From positions 11,837,001 through 11,901,000 of the forward strand of contig NC_132974.1 of assembly GCF_047496725.1 (NCBI RefSeq): a stretch of DNA of 64,000 nt. The letters are read 5' to 3'. Below are positions 1 to 11,181 of the stretch, piece by piece. The position numbers and the translations under genes were made by a program. This stretch comes from Anoplolepis gracilipes. Taxonomy: Eukaryota > Arthropoda > Insecta > Hymenoptera > Formicidae. Position 1 is the stretch's first letter, and the number at the start of each line of letters is the position of its first letter. The notes under the pieces are model-generated. The model was not told the origin of the DNA. It made no database searches and saw only the letters and a program-made list of their open reading frames with translations.

Positions 1-3000
1 AGAAATAAAGATCTTTCAATGTAGCATCATCGTAGTGCAAGATTATACCGTTCTCGTGGAGAAACAGCGTCGCCTGATGTAGCTCAGCAGGGTCTCTAAA
101 TGATCTGTGCAGTTTTTGAAGTTCATTGTTAACTGCCGCGTAATACTGGTCGGCTTTTAATACCGGATCTAGACCGGATAATTTCCTGTCGTGCGCCAGT
201 TGAATTACAACGTCCTCTAGTGCGAGATAACTAGCCGGAACCTTCTGTTCTAACAACAACTCTTTGCTGCCGGGCGATCTCAAGCTGAAGACGACGTCGT
301 AGATGAGATTGCATAGCATCTTAATGTTGTGGCGCGTTTTACAGCTTACTTCAATCGTTTCCATGACCTTGGGCAAGCCGCATTTCTCGGCATCGACTAC
401 ATTGATAAACTTGTCGCGAATATATTGCTGCAAAGCTTCGCTGTGCTCGTAGAAAATGTCATAGTGAGTGCCGATGATAATGACCGGAGAGTTGGGCGCT
501 CTACTCTGAATATTCACTAGCCATTGAAAGATCTCGGATACTCCTTTGAAACCGTCTGTGATCCGCCATACGACCAGATATAGACTGCGTTTTGATAGGA
601 AATACTGATGCGTCGCGTAGTACTCGCGCTGGCCACCAAAATCCCAGGTCCTGAAATAGACTGAGCCGTGGGACGATTGTCCGCGGACCTTCTTCTCATA
701 GATCCAATCGCCAATATCTACACCTACAGTCGAAATGGTTGTGCCCTTGGCAGTCTTTGCATTAATGTTCTTGTTGCCCATTCGTTTGGCCCAGTGCTCG
801 GACGCCTTCTTCTTGTTCGGCACTTCACCTTCTTGCCGCAGCTGTTCCAGCAGACTTGTCTTGCCAATTCCTTGGATACCGACAATCATCAGCTTCATTC
901 GCGCGTATGCCTTGGCGTCTTCTAGAATCGATTTTAGGTAACCGATTACGTCCATCGTTTTGTATTTTTTTGACTCGATCATCGACTTGAGCGGCTCTTG
1001 CAACCGGCAACCCTGTGTGTTCAAATTCCATAAACGTCCCAGTAGACCCATCTGCGGTGGCAGCTCGACGATCTCGTTGTTGCCACTGATGTTCAATACC
1101 GATAGATTACTAAGTTCGTAAATGTTGTGCGGTATCTCGCGCAATTGATTGTTACTAATGTCCAGCATACTGACATTGGGAAAAAGTAGGTACGACTTGG
1201 AGCTAGAGTGTCCGATTCCTTTCGAATCCTTGTCCGAGTCGCTTCGCTCTTCTTCTAGACTCGGCATTTCACCATCGTCGCATGACGTTAACTGAATGCG
1301 ATTCAGTAGATTGTTGGCCAGAATCAGCGTGCGCATATTCTCCAGTCGTAGATGTCGTCTATGCACGCACACTGACTGTAGCACAATGTCGCGCATCGAC
1401 GTAGGTGTCTGTCGATTGCCAGGCACGATGCTGGGCGATTGAGCATTGACAGCTGGACAGTAGCAGGCCGTATTCGCTTGTTCCATGCTGTCGGAACTGT
1501 CGATCTGCGGCAAGCTTGGCCATCGCGTAATCTGGTTATTCGACAAATCTAACTGTTTCAGGCTGGCTGGATACGAAGTTATGTGGCTCATCGATCGCAG
1601 AGAGTTGTACGCCATGTTCAATCGCACTAGGCTTACCGCCAAACACGGTAACGCCACGGGAATACTGTTGAAAAGATTATGCGCCAGATTCAACGAAGTC
1701 AGCACTGACTTGTTACCATTCTCCGTGTCATCGCTCATTCTTTCTGATACTTGAACCGAACTGGTCCATACATGCGGTCGTTCCATCTCGATCACTTGCG
1801 CGTTCGCGATCTTCGTGAAGGAATCGAATTCCATGGACTCTATCCGTGGCACAGTGGCCAGTACACGAAAGTTGGTGCACGTCTGTTGCGTCTCGTCGCA
1901 ACTGCGCTGCGACTTCCTCAGAACATTCTGCGACGCTTGACTAGGCAGATCGCGCAACAGATTAAACGATGCGTTCAGTTCCTTAAGTTTGGGCGCGCGC
2001 CATAGATTCTCCGGCAGGCACTGTAACTTGTTGTTGGAGACGTCTATAATCTCGAGAGCTGGAAGGTTCATAATGAAATCGGGCAGTTGTTCCAAACGAT
2101 TGTCCTGAAGATACATCTCCTCCAGAACCGGGCACAGCTTGTCTTTCGGGTTCTTCGAATCGGCCGCGAGAGTATCGATCTTATTCTGTGCCATGTTGAG
2201 GTAACGTAGACTTTGCAGATAGAACATGGCAGACGGCACGGAAGTTATGGAATTGTGAGAGATATCAACTCGCGTAATGGCATACAATACCAAGTCGTTG
2301 TTCTTTGAGCTCAGCTTCTTGTTGACGTGCAACACCGCGTCGATTAGCCACTGCAACCGGATTTGCGAGAGACGACACTGTTGATTGTGCCAGTTGATCA
2401 TCGTGGGTGTTTTCGGGAACAGTGTGGAATAGGTGACGTGACCGAAAGACGACAAGGCGGAAAAATGCGAGCTTTGTGTGCACTCGGTCATTGCTTTCTT
2501 GTTGATTTTATACTCGGAGTCGGGATGCGCTTTAATCGACAATAACTTTGCAGTCAACGTCTCGTCGCGGTTCTGCGCGGCGATCTTCAGCGCCTTGCAT
2601 TCGTTATCGACGGCACCATGCTTCAACAACAGATCCGCGATCTTTACGTCGCGATTCTGACATGCTATCGTCAGCACGCTCGAGTAACTGCCCTCGGGAT
2701 CGTTCTGATCATACAGGATTTTGACCGGCAACTCTAGATTGGCGCCAGCTTGAAGGAGAGCGTTAACCACGTCGGTATGTCGACCCCTAACGGCTGAATG
2801 CAATGCCGTTTCGCTGCCGTTGTTGCAATAAAGATCTAGATTCACCGGATATATCATTTTATCATCTTTTTTATCCGTGGGTGTTTTGCTACGGAAATTC
2901 AAGGATGACATCAACCTCTGGATACCGCTGGAAATTTTGCGTTTTGACACTGGGAGTTGCTGTGTGCCTCCTACGCCATCCTCCTCCTTGGTCGTTCTCG

Positions 3001-4000
3001 CCTTCACTCGATAACCCAATAGCAATTCGACGCACTTGACATTGCCCAGCATGCTAGCTATATAAAGCGCATGCTGGCCGGTGACATCTTGCGCATTGAT
3101 ATCAAACGGCAGATCGTACTCGAACTCGCCAGACGGATCTCTGTAGCGCTGATAGACATGTTGCGGATATTCGAATTTAAGCAGCACGTCAATTACTGAA
3201 TGATGACCGTTTATCGTGGCTGCATGTATCGGCAGCCAACGCTCCACTGTCACCTGCTGCAGTTGCTTGGGAAAATGTCGGAGAAGCAACTCGACGATCT
3301 CCACCTTGCCGTGATAACACGCTATGTAGAGCGGACAGTATTTGGTGACCGGATGACTCCTGCAATCGGCGCCGTGATCCAACAGTAGCCGAACTATGTC
3401 CTTATGGCCGCTCTCGCAGGCGACGAAGAGCAGCGTGTTGGCGCCATTCGGCGCCATATTTATCACGCATTCTAGATCGGTTGACAAGCTCTGAATAATG
3501 CTTCGGGCAGCCACGGTGTCACCTTGAATACAAGCTGCGCGTAAAGAGGCGTGGGTTGCCTGTTTCGCCAGTTCATACTGCTCGGCCGCCGCTTTCAGAA
3601 GATGAATGCAAGAATCGTGCTTGCCTTTCTCGGCGACGTCGAGCGGTTGCAGGCCGTCGTCGTCGCGGATCATGAGATCCGCCTTGAAACTCAGCAGCCT
3701 TTCGATGTTACTAGCATGACCGTGCTCCGCGCACACGTGCAGTGGCGTCCGATGGTGACCGCGTGGGCCGCAGATGACGTTTGGATCAGCTCCAGCGGTC
3801 AGCAGGACGTCCAAGCAGCGAGAGTTCTCCGTAATTGCAGCTGCATGCATCGGCGTTCTACCCCATGAGTCCTTGCTGTTTATATACTGTGCGTGCTCGC
3901 CTCGCAACAAATCCTCCAGCAGCTCGGCATTATCCCAGAGCGCGGCCTGGTGTAACAGCCGACCCGGAAAATCCTCGTCGATCGGCGTGTAATCCTCCAT
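1..4000 (-). CDS. Lrrk: Leucine-rich repeat kinase (LRRK family), N-terminal 1,333 residues, cut by the left window edge
   Basis: Large Roc-COR GTPase/kinase scaffold; only the part before the kinase domain lies in the window. One open frame runs without a stop from ATG at 4000-3998 to the edge (last full codon 4-2). Domains read in order: ankyrin repeats about residues 15-480 (for example GRTPMHAAA near 47); leucine-rich repeats about 570-985; Roc GTPase from about 1036 with P-loop GIQGIGKTS (K1047), switch motif DFGGQ (1120-1124) and THYD (1178-1181); then the first part of COR, ending in the motif GIILHYDD. Kinase and WD40 parts would lie to the left. The coding exon begins at a 3' splice site (TTTCGCAG, exon from 4009), so a 5' UTR exon lies upstream; extending the frame through the candidate upstream exons meets stops, which supports the start at 4000. 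Having this much of an LRRK in one exon is unusual. Family assignment is very secure; the LRRK1-like versus LRRK2-like question is not settled here. Confidence 0.96.
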   Translation of the reverse strand, partial: MEDYTPIDEDFPGRLLHQAALWDNAELLEDLLRGEHAQYINSKDSWGRTPMHAAAITENSRCLDVLLTAGADPNVICGPRGHHRTPLHVCAEHGHASNIERLLSFKADLMIRDDDGLQPLDVAEKGKHDSCIHLLKAAAEQYELAKQATHASLRAACIQGDTVAARSIIQSLSTDLECVINMAPNGANTLLFVACESGHKDIVRLLLDHGADCRSHPVTKYCPLYIACYHGKVEIVELLLRHFPKQLQQVTVERWLPIHAATINGHHSVIDVLLKFEYPQHVYQRYRDPSGEFEYDLPFDINAQDVTGQHALYIASMLGNVKCVELLLGYRVKARTTKEEDGVGGTQQLPVSKRKISSGIQRLMSSLNFRSKTPTDKKDDKMIYPVNLDLYCNNGSETALHSAVRGRHTDVVNALLQAGANLELPVKILYDQNDPEGSYSSVLTIACQNRDVKIADLLLKHGAVDNECKALKIAAQNRDETLTAKLLSIKAHPDSEYKINKKAMTECTQSSHFSALSSFGHVTYSTLFPKTPTMINWHNQQCRLSQIRLQWLIDAVLHVNKKLSSKNNDLVLYAITRVDISHNSITSVPSAMFYLQSLRYLNMAQNKIDTLAADSKNPKDKLCPVLEEMYLQDNRLEQLPDFIMNLPALEIIDVSNNKLQCLPENLWRAPKLKELNASFNLLRDLPSQASQNVLRKSQRSCDETQQTCTNFRVLATVPRIESMEFDSFTKIANAQVIEMERPHVWTSSVQVSERMSDDTENGNKSVLTSLNLAHNLFNSIPVALPCLAVSLVRLNMAYNSLRSMSHITSYPASLKQLDLSNNQITRWPSLPQIDSSDSMEQANTACYCPAVNAQSPSIVPGNRQTPTSMRDIVLQSVCVHRRHLRLENMRTLILANNLLNRIQLTSCDDGEMPSLEEERSDSDKDSKGIGHSSSKSYLLFPNVSMLDISNNQLREIPHNIYELSNLSVLNISGNNEIVELPPQMGLLGRLWNLNTQGCRLQEPLKSMIESKKYKTMDVIGYLKSILEDAKAYARMKLMIVGIQGIGKTSLLEQLRQEGEVPNKKKASEHWAKRMGNKNINAKTAKGTTISTVGVDIGDWIYEKKVRGQSSHGSVYFRTWDFGGQREYYATHQYFLSKRSLYLVVWRITDGFKGVSEIFQWLVNIQSRAPNSPVIIIGTHYDIFYEHSEALQQYIRDKFINVVDAEKCGLPKVMETIEVSCKTRHNIKMLCNLIYDVVFSLRSPGSKELLLEQKVPASYLALEDVVIQLAHDRKLSGLDPVLKADQYYAAVNNELQKLHRSFRDPAELHQATLFLHENGIILHYDDATLKDLYF

Positions 4001-4009
4001 CACGGGGAT

Positions 4010-5569
4010 CTGCGAAATATTTATTTTTTTATACTATAATTTTGCCAAATTTTTCGCAGAATAATCAGTACAATCGGTTAATAATTAGATTTTTATACAA
4101 ATGCAATGTTTCACATGATTGTTTAAATGCGCAATCATATTTTCTTTTTATCAATAAATTCTTCTATTGATCAATTCATCTCATCATTTAATATTACATA
4201 AAATGTTAGTTATGTTTATATAAAAATATAAAGATAGAAAAGCAGGAGAAAAAGTTGCTCACGAGATATTATGTATTTTATGTCGCATAACACATAAATG
4301 CGCATGTATATGCGTATACACGCACATACACACACACACATGAATGTACGCACGCAACTACTATATATATAAAATACTTACAAGTCTTGTTTATGACCCT
4401 GTTACATAATTGCTAATGTCAGCATCATTTCTTCTAGTCTCATTTACTCCTCCGAAATGGTTTCTACACATCAAATAAATGCATTGTAATGTATACATCG
4501 TCATATTGTCAGCGTATTTATACAAATATTCTTTAATATTATTAGATTTACCTCGACAACATGTTAATGTGCTCTAAGGCTTCTCGTTTCATATGAAATT
4601 TTAAATTTGGATTCAATGAGGCTCCATAAGACTTGTAGCTGTAATTTAAACAAGATCTCGATTTACTTAATTCGAATCGCTTTAATCTTGCATTTTCATT
4701 ATTAGCATATATACGATAATGTAAAACATATATTTTTAAAGCTACATAAAAAAAGGAATTAGAAGCCATGAATAATTTGCTGTTTACACAACTACAGCAT
4801 GCAACCTAATTTTATATACAATCTTTTTCTGATTAAAAAAGAAAATAAATGAGTCATGCATACATAAAAAACGCGGCGCGCACGTTTTAATGAAAAAAAA
4901 TATCCTATCTGCAATAAAAAAATAAATAAAAAATTATGATTTATTTTGTTATAAATTTTTCGTTAAGAATCAAAATGATAAAAAAATTTATCTCTCTTCT
5001 AAGCAGAAAATAAAAAAAATGAAATTATTACAATAATTTATATCTCAATATTTCTTAATAAATAAATTATTAATCAGTTTAGTTGCATGCTTTCAATTTC
5101 AAAATTTCTTTCTTTTCCAATCTTTTTATTCATTTCGAACATAGAGATGAAGAGAGCAAAATGATCGTCTGCAATTTTCGAATTGTAATAATTTTCAAAT
5201 CGGTTTGCTATCTATTTTATGCGCATGCGTAAATATACACGCGAGCACGCACGCTTCGTGCAGAAAACTATCACGACAGAGTATATTTAACCTCCATGTT
5301 TAATTGTTCGTGCGTCTCGGAAAAAATGAAAGCGACGAAGGCGCGTCGCAATTAAGTAAATGAGAAATTTTACGCGTCGGGAATATAAATTTCTTATTTT
5401 TCAATGCATATCTCTTTACGATCGAAATGTTTTCACGGAAATTTTCGGAGCGCAAAAATATGATCGTTAAATCCCATTTATTAAAAATCTGCGATTATTT
5501 TTTAAATAATTAAGCTAAACATTACATATATCTTGCTTCGCTCAATATGACTATCGATATGACAGCGCA

Positions 5570-5652
<83 letters not shown>

Positions 5653-5859
5653 AAGAGAAATGAAATAAAATCTACATCTCTCAAATATCCAAATTATCAA
5701 TTAATTCAAACTGAATTTTTCAGGATGCGAAATTATTGTGGAGCTTGCGCTCTTTTTCGTTGTTTCTCAAAAACAGTCCGTCAATTCGATATTCATAATT
5801 TTGTTTGCTTTTGGAGTCTCTCATCGTTTACCTTTGCTAAAATAGTTTAGATTTGTGGT
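4010..5859 (-). other. Non-coding upstream part of Lrrk (intron and 5' UTR)
   Basis: AT-rich stretch upstream of the Lrrk coding exon. Two good minus-strand 5' splice sites are visible: GTAAGT at 4381-4376 and GTAAAT at 4551-4546. Either could end a 5' UTR exon joined to the acceptor at 4010-4011. A short open frame at about 4548-4769 (minus) includes a possible exon, but joined to the Lrrk exon it runs into a stop, so I treat it as untranslated. A CA-rich patch lies near 4300-4340. Nothing else supported. Confidence 0.4.
5574..5650. repeat. (CT)n dinucleotide microsatellite, 77 bp
   Basis: Uninterrupted CT repeat in the Lrrk upstream region, about 220 bp before the G+C-richer Lrrk/MED6 intergenic part. 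Likely polymorphic in length. Confidence 0.97.
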
Positions 5860-6632
5860 AGCATCTCGGTGGAATCCAATCAGCGTCAACGCCGAAGCGT
5901 CGTTCGAGCAGTAGTTTTCGCACGTGTCGTTAGAAATGAGGAGTCACACATCGTGATTGATCGAGTCACAAATCGTGATAATACTCGCTGTCATACGAAG
6001 GCGAAGCACCATTGCCGCGCGAGATCGCGCGACACTACTGACAGATGACGGATCGCACTCTACGAAGGCTCTCAGGAGCCGGGTAGAACCGTTTGACAAT
6101 TCACTGCGCGTAACGCGTAACTGCACGTGCACTGGTGATGTAAAAAAAAATAGATAGCTAACTACATTTCGTTTCGATTGTTTTAAGCGCCACCTAGGCA
6201 AACATACCTGAGAATAAATATATTCATCAATATATATATTTGTTTCACGAGCTTGTAGTGTGATTGGTTATCGACTATAGGGAATTTTTAAGATCCCGAG
6301 AGCTTTTTGCAATGCAACCAATCAAGTACGTCTGATTAAATTTGTCACACGCATAAAAGGCTCTATCTATATAGTTATAGTTTGTGGCTAATAAAAAGAG
6401 GAAAAGAGGAAAGCAGGAGTGTGTGGGAAAGAAAATATATATTCGATTACCTCTTCCTGTTAGAGAACGAAAATTGGAAAAAGAAAGGAATAAAATAAAG
6501 AAAAATTACGTTGTGATACTGTGTCCAATAGATGATAAGGATAGAGTAAAAGATATACTTGATACGTAGCGTAATCAGCCGAGATATATTTTCGATTGCT
6601 CTTGTTATAGCAAAAGTTCGTTGATCGGTGAT
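5860..6632. promoter_or_regulatory. Probable bidirectional promoter region between Lrrk (-) and MED6 (+)
   Basis: Lrrk and MED6 are head to head, with both start codons facing away from this interval. It is locally richer in G+C and CpG than the flanks and holds CCAAT motifs at 5876-5880 and 6318-6322 and CACGTG E-box cores near 5919 and 6123. No TATA box is obvious. The division between Lrrk 5' UTR, promoter and MED6 5' UTR cannot be drawn from sequence alone. Confidence 0.4.
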
Positions 6633-7987
6633 ATGATGATGCCTGGAAAAACTCCAGTACAAGGTAAGGATTTATTAATCTCTCTCTGTTATTAAATTTA
6701 ATTAGTACACCATTGATATAAATAATTTAAATGGTATAACTTGATACGAAAGTGAAATGAAATTGAAATAATTATTTTATTATGAGGAAAAATCCTGAGG
6801 AATATCCTGTATATTCATCTAATTCTAAATATAATTTTTAATATAGTTATAATTCTTAATAAAATTTCATAATTAATATAATATAATTACATAATATAAT
6901 TAATTAATATAATATAATTCTTAATAACTTCATAATTTTTATCTCAATTTTCTTCCTTTCAGAGAATCCTTTAGGCCTGTCTTGGCACGACAGTGCTTGG
7001 ATTCCTGTCCTTAATCCAAGCAACATCATGGACTACTTTTCTGAAAGAAGTAATCCATTTTATGACAGAACTTGCAATAATGAGATAGTCAAAATGCAGC
7101 GCTTGAGTCCTGATCAACTAAAGTGAGTCTTAATTAAGCTTTCTATTAAATATGAATATATATCATTATTGTAAACATATTTATTGACTCTGTTGTTTTA
7201 TTTTTATAGCAATATGACTGGCATAGAATATATTCTTCTTCATGTGCAAGATCCAATTCTATATGTGATTAGGAAACAACATAGACATTCTCCAGGTGCG
7301 ACAGGTGCAGTTTCACCACTTGCTGATTATTACATTATAGCTGGTGTTGTGTACCAGGCTCCAGATTTAGGATCTGTTGTGAGTTCTAGACTGGTGAGTG
7401 ATGAAATATATTAATGTATATGTATATTTTGAAATCTTATGATTTTAATAACGACATTAATACACATTTGACAAACATTTTACATATATATTTTTAATTC
7501 AATATGTTTTTGTGTGATATTTGTAAATTAGTGTACATAAGAAATATAAATGTATCAATTGTGCAGTTGTCCACGGTTCATCATTTACAATCCGCCTTTG
7601 AAGAAGCAAGTTCATGCTCGCGATATCATCCTAGTAAAGGCTACTTTTGGGATTTCAAGAATGGCAAAGCTTTGGCAACAAAAAAAGAAACGCCAGTACG
7701 CGAGGAACCTAGCTCATTGTTTCAACGGCAAAGAGTAGACATGTTGCTTACAGAGCTCACTCGTAAATTTCCCTTACCAGTACCAAAACCAGTGCATCAA
7801 GCAACGGAAGTTTGTATGTAACACATTTTAAACTCATTAATCTTGTTTTATTCATTCTGTATGTATTTTAACACTTTATTTAACATTATTGATTTTGATT
7901 ATTTCAGCTACAGAAGTTAAGCAGGAAGTGAAGACTGAGAAGAAAGATATGAAACCACCACCAGAAAAGAAACCTAGAGTTTCTTAA
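6633..7987 (+). CDS. MED6: Mediator of RNA polymerase II transcription subunit 6
   Basis: Head-module subunit of the Mediator complex, which links transcription factors to RNA polymerase II in the nucleus. Five exons: 6633-6663, 6963-7122, 7210-7393, 7567-7813 and 7908-7987 (702 nt, 233 residues plus stop); all introns are short GT-AG and all phases close. Visible hallmarks include NPLGLSWHDSAWIPVLN near the N-terminus, the core GIEYILLHVQDPILYVIRKQ, then PLADYYIIAGVVYQAPDLG, GYFWDF in exon 4, and a Lys/Glu/Pro-rich tail ending KKPRVS. Length is close to animal MED6 (about 245). Three ATG codons in a row open the frame at 6633, 6636 and 6639; the last is equally possible as the start. An AATAAA follows the stop by a few bases. 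Confidence 0.97.
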
Positions 7988-7992
7988 TTAAT

Positions 7993-7998
7993 AATAAA
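7993..7998 (+). terminator. Candidate MED6 polyadenylation signal AATAAA
   Basis: AATAAA hexamer 5 nt past the MED6 stop codon (7985-7987). It would give a very short 3' UTR, so a weaker downstream site may be used instead. Confidence 0.4.
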
Positions 7999-8860
7999 GG
8001 TAGATTTAAGAGAAATTTGTATAAAATTTTGCAGATACTAACTTGTAAGATACTAATATAAGAGAAAAAGTGCAACATTTATACACACACGAATATTATT
8101 GGATATATTCTTTAAGAAAATATATTTATCTTCAAAACATACAATTTTATATTTGATGATCACGTGATAATTGAAAATAATTAATAATTATGTTTAAAAG
8201 AAAAAGGCACTTGATATTTACACTTTACATTTGCATTTCAAGTCAGTTAATTCAAATGCATTCACATTATTTTTATGTTCTATGATAGTGCGATATAGAC
8301 AGTCAAAATTAGCAAAAGTCTTTTATTGTTTCAGAATGCATTTTCGATTTGTATCTACATCTAAATTTTTTCATTTCGCGAGAAGTAGGAATGAAATATT
8401 CTCTCAATCGATCTTTATACATTACACTTATCTCTTTGTATCCGATATATTTATTGTTTGTCGAAAATTTAGCAAAATCTAACATTTTGTTAGGTCTCAG
8501 TTTTTTCTGAATGAACGTTCGACTTTGTCTCGTAACTACTCTATTTTAAGTGAAAATAATCGATCGATGAAATGAGAACTTGAAATTATTAAACACAAGT
8601 TTTAATTTTGATTGTAGTTAGATATGATCTTTCGATGAAATATAAAATATACGTAACGCTCAGAAATAGCTGCGTTTTAAAATTTAAATAACAATTTGAC
8701 AGAGAGTGAAAATTAGAATCTGAACTGAATTATATTAATGTATTTATATACATATACATATGTACATTTATATTATATATATCACGCGATTAGTTTGGTT
8801 TAAGTTTAGAAAATAGCGTAAAAAAATGTTAAAATTGAAGGAATGAAGATAATAAAATTT
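7999..8860. other. AT-rich intergenic stretch between MED6 and the next gene
   Basis: No open frame with exon-like composition on either strand; only A/T runs and short alternating AT patches (for example 8745-8780). It probably holds the 3' end of MED6 and the upstream region of the gene at 9009. Confidence 0.5.
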
Positions 8861-8863
8861 CGA

Positions 8864-8872
8864 TATAAAAGG
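8864..8872 (+). promoter_or_regulatory. TATA box (TATAAAAGG) of the gene starting at 9009
   Basis: A canonical TATA element lies 137 nt before the start codon at 9009. Transcription would be expected to begin near 8895-8905, which leaves a 5' UTR of about 110 nt. A strong TATA box is typical of tissue- or stage-restricted insect genes and contrasts with the TATA-less intergenic regions of the MED6 and RCE1 genes in this window. Confidence 0.65.
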
Positions 8873-9008
8873 CGACAATCGCGCTGCTCAATTTACAAGA
8901 TTCGTTCGTATCTTCATTCGTGTTAGCGATAAATTTTATCCGGAAAAAAATGATCCCTTTAAATCGTCCTTCGCGCATATCGCGAGAAATCATTTTATGT
9001 CATAGAAA

Positions 9009-10956
9009 ATGATATGCGACGCGCGTACATGCGCCGGTTGCCGGTATCTGGAGCAAGATGAGCAGACGGCGAGTCTCGCGGTCTTCCTGGCCAACTGTCA
9101 ACACACGAAATGTAAGGTGGTTCGCCTGGTCCGTCAGCAAATAAGTAAACTGCAGAACATGCAGGTACGGGTCTCCGGGCATTTCTCGTAATTGGACGCT
9201 ATCGATCCCCTTCGACTGCCCCCGGCGTTAAAATCATCCTTTGCACTGTTTGGAGAACATCGTTCTCTCTTTCTCTCTCTCTCTCTCTGTGTATGTTTTA
9301 AGATACACTTTGCAGGGCGAGAGGTTTGCAAAAGCATGTTGATTTTGCTTTTGCATTCGATAATTCGAAGCGTCTAGCAATTTGCAGTGCAATATTTAGA
9401 AAAGAGAGGAAGCGCATCTGAAGAAATTATATATAATTGCGTTATGCCAAAGAGAAGTAGAAAGTGGATATTTTCGATGCCTCTTACAAAAATGTAGAAA
9501 AAATTCAATTCTTTTTAAAAGAAGAAAATACTGAAAACTTTTCCTCACGATATGCATGATATTTATAATTGTATAAATATGCACTGTAATAGCTTATTCA
9601 GACATTTCTTAAATTAATTATAATAAAGTATAAGTGTTGTTATTTTTTTTCCTTGTAATAGAGAGACTAATGAATATTCGCTTTTCGCTTCTTTTTAGAT
9701 ATTTGCAGTTTTAATTTACTTTAAAAAATTCGCAAAACATTATAAACAACTTGAATGTTGGTCTGTAATCTTGTCTTATCTGACAAAATATTTATTTTAT
9801 CAATATACGATTCTTTATATAATAATAATAATAAGTAATTTTATATATAATAATATTTATATAATAATAATAATAATATATAACAATAAACGACGTTTTT
9901 ATTAATAAACGAAATCCTATTTTAACGATAAAAGTAAAAGTTTAAAAAAATGTGTAACTTTCTATTGCGAATTTTTTAATTTCTCTTATTTTTATGTCGC
10001 GTTTAACAATAAGTTTATATAAAAACCTATACAGTACGAACGCTATCTGGCCACTGGCAATGTGTGTAATGAAGCATGCGAAGAGACGCATAGCGAAATA
10101 CCTATTAAAGTGAACGAAGCATCTTATGATGAAATCCACGAATTATACAGTGAAGTGCATAAGCCGTATAACGACGAGATTTACGAGGTAGAAGGCAAAG
10201 TACGGCAACCGCACCACGAAAAGTATGACGAAGTGTACGAAGCACCTACAGCAGTTACGGTTGCAAACCGGACTGTTGGAGCGATAAATGCTGTAAAGGT
10301 AGACCTTGTTTAATAATCAATTTATCCCTCTATTAATTGGTTCAAGTAAATTGTTTACTGTTTTATATAATAACAGTTATAAATAATGTTTATTATAATT
10401 ATAAAAAATTATGTATGAAAATCTATTAATCAATTTAATCAAATTTTCTTTTTTTGTGCATTAAAAATAGAACATATATAATTTATATAATATATATTAT
10501 AATATAATATAATTAATACAAATATATATTATATATTATATTATAATAATGTTTTATTATAATTATAAAAAATTATTACATATAACAATATATTGAAATT
10601 ATATTATGATTATATGTAATTTAAAAATAACTAGTATTGTGCATTTTAGAGATACAAGTTATCTACTTTTAAATAATTAGTTAATTTGATTTATGATCGG
10701 ATAATCATCTCTCTAGACCGTATCCTTACATCGCGTGGTATCTCCCGGGGAAGTGGTGGACCGCAAGTGGATGCTGCGGATCCTAGATCGTTTTCGTCAT
10801 CGAGCACATCTGATACTGATGGCCGCTGTGGTTGGCGTGATAGTCTGGTCCGCTCTGGTGTACGGTGTCTTCTTGGGTGCGACTGCTTGCGGAAGCGGTC
10901 GCACCTGCCTCGCGTCGACTTTTAGACACAAGCATGCTAAACGCTCGCTATTTTAA
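9009..10956 (+). CDS. Unrecognised 219-residue protein with one C-terminal membrane segment (three exons)
   Basis: I do not recognise the family. Exons 9009-9164, 10035-10298 and 10717-10956 (52, 88 and 79 codons plus stop) join in phase 0 at GT-AG sites. An in-frame stop (TAG) two codons before 9009 fixes the first ATG. Exon 1 has spaced cysteines (CDARTCAGC, then CQHTKC). Exon 2 is acidic and tyrosine-rich with loosely repeated blocks (YDEIHELY, YNDEIYEV, YDEVYEA). Exon 3 is basic (WMLRILDRFRHRAH) and then strongly hydrophobic at about residues 171-194, then a Cys/Arg/Lys-rich end. No N-terminal signal peptide, so it may be inserted through its C-terminal segment with the N-terminus in the cytosol. 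The acceptor before exon 2 has a poor pyrimidine tract. TATA box upstream and AATAAA downstream support a real gene. Possibly lineage-restricted. Confidence 0.7.
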
Positions 10957-11163
10957 GTCGCACATTTCTCAGCCATTTCCTCTAGAAATGGCGGTGGAAG
11001 TCCTAATTTTATTTTTTCTTTTTTTTCATATCCGAGTTTATCGGTTTGTATCCAGTAAACTGAAATTTTTAATGTCACTTCTTTCTCAGAGATTGTAATG
11101 TTTCAAATATATTTGATACGATACGTTTACACACACATGCGTACGCGTTGCTTCAAAATATTG

Positions 11164-11169
11164 AATAAA
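11164..11169 (+). terminator. Candidate polyadenylation signal for the gene at 9009-10956
   Basis: AATAAA on the plus strand about 208 nt after the stop codon at 10954-10956, in AT-rich DNA. Confidence 0.5.
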
Positions 11170-11175
11170 TCTATT

Positions 11176-11181
11176 TTTATT
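11176..11181 (-). terminator. Candidate polyadenylation signal for the Sidestep-family gene
   Basis: TTTATT on the plus strand, that is AATAAA on the minus strand, about 1.03 kb past the Sidestep-family stop. It sits seven bases from the opposite-strand hexamer, so the two convergent transcripts may end on top of each other. Other minus-strand hexamers nearer the stop (for example near 11267) are equally possible. Confidence 0.3.

Noticed and set aside
517..1031. Short minus-strand frames inside Lrrk
   Set aside because: They are in other frames than the continuous Lrrk reading and show no domain; the Lrrk frame holds the P-loop and DFGGQ motifs here.
4548..4769. Minus-strand frame of 73 codons as an N-terminal Lrrk exon
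   Set aside because: Joining its donor at 4551-4546 to the Lrrk acceptor gives a stop or the wrong phase, so it cannot extend the protein.
6384..6569. Plus-strand frame of 61 codons upstream of MED6
   Set aside because: Starts at GTG, is Lys-rich from A-rich DNA, and lies in the MED6 5' region; not joined in phase to MED6.
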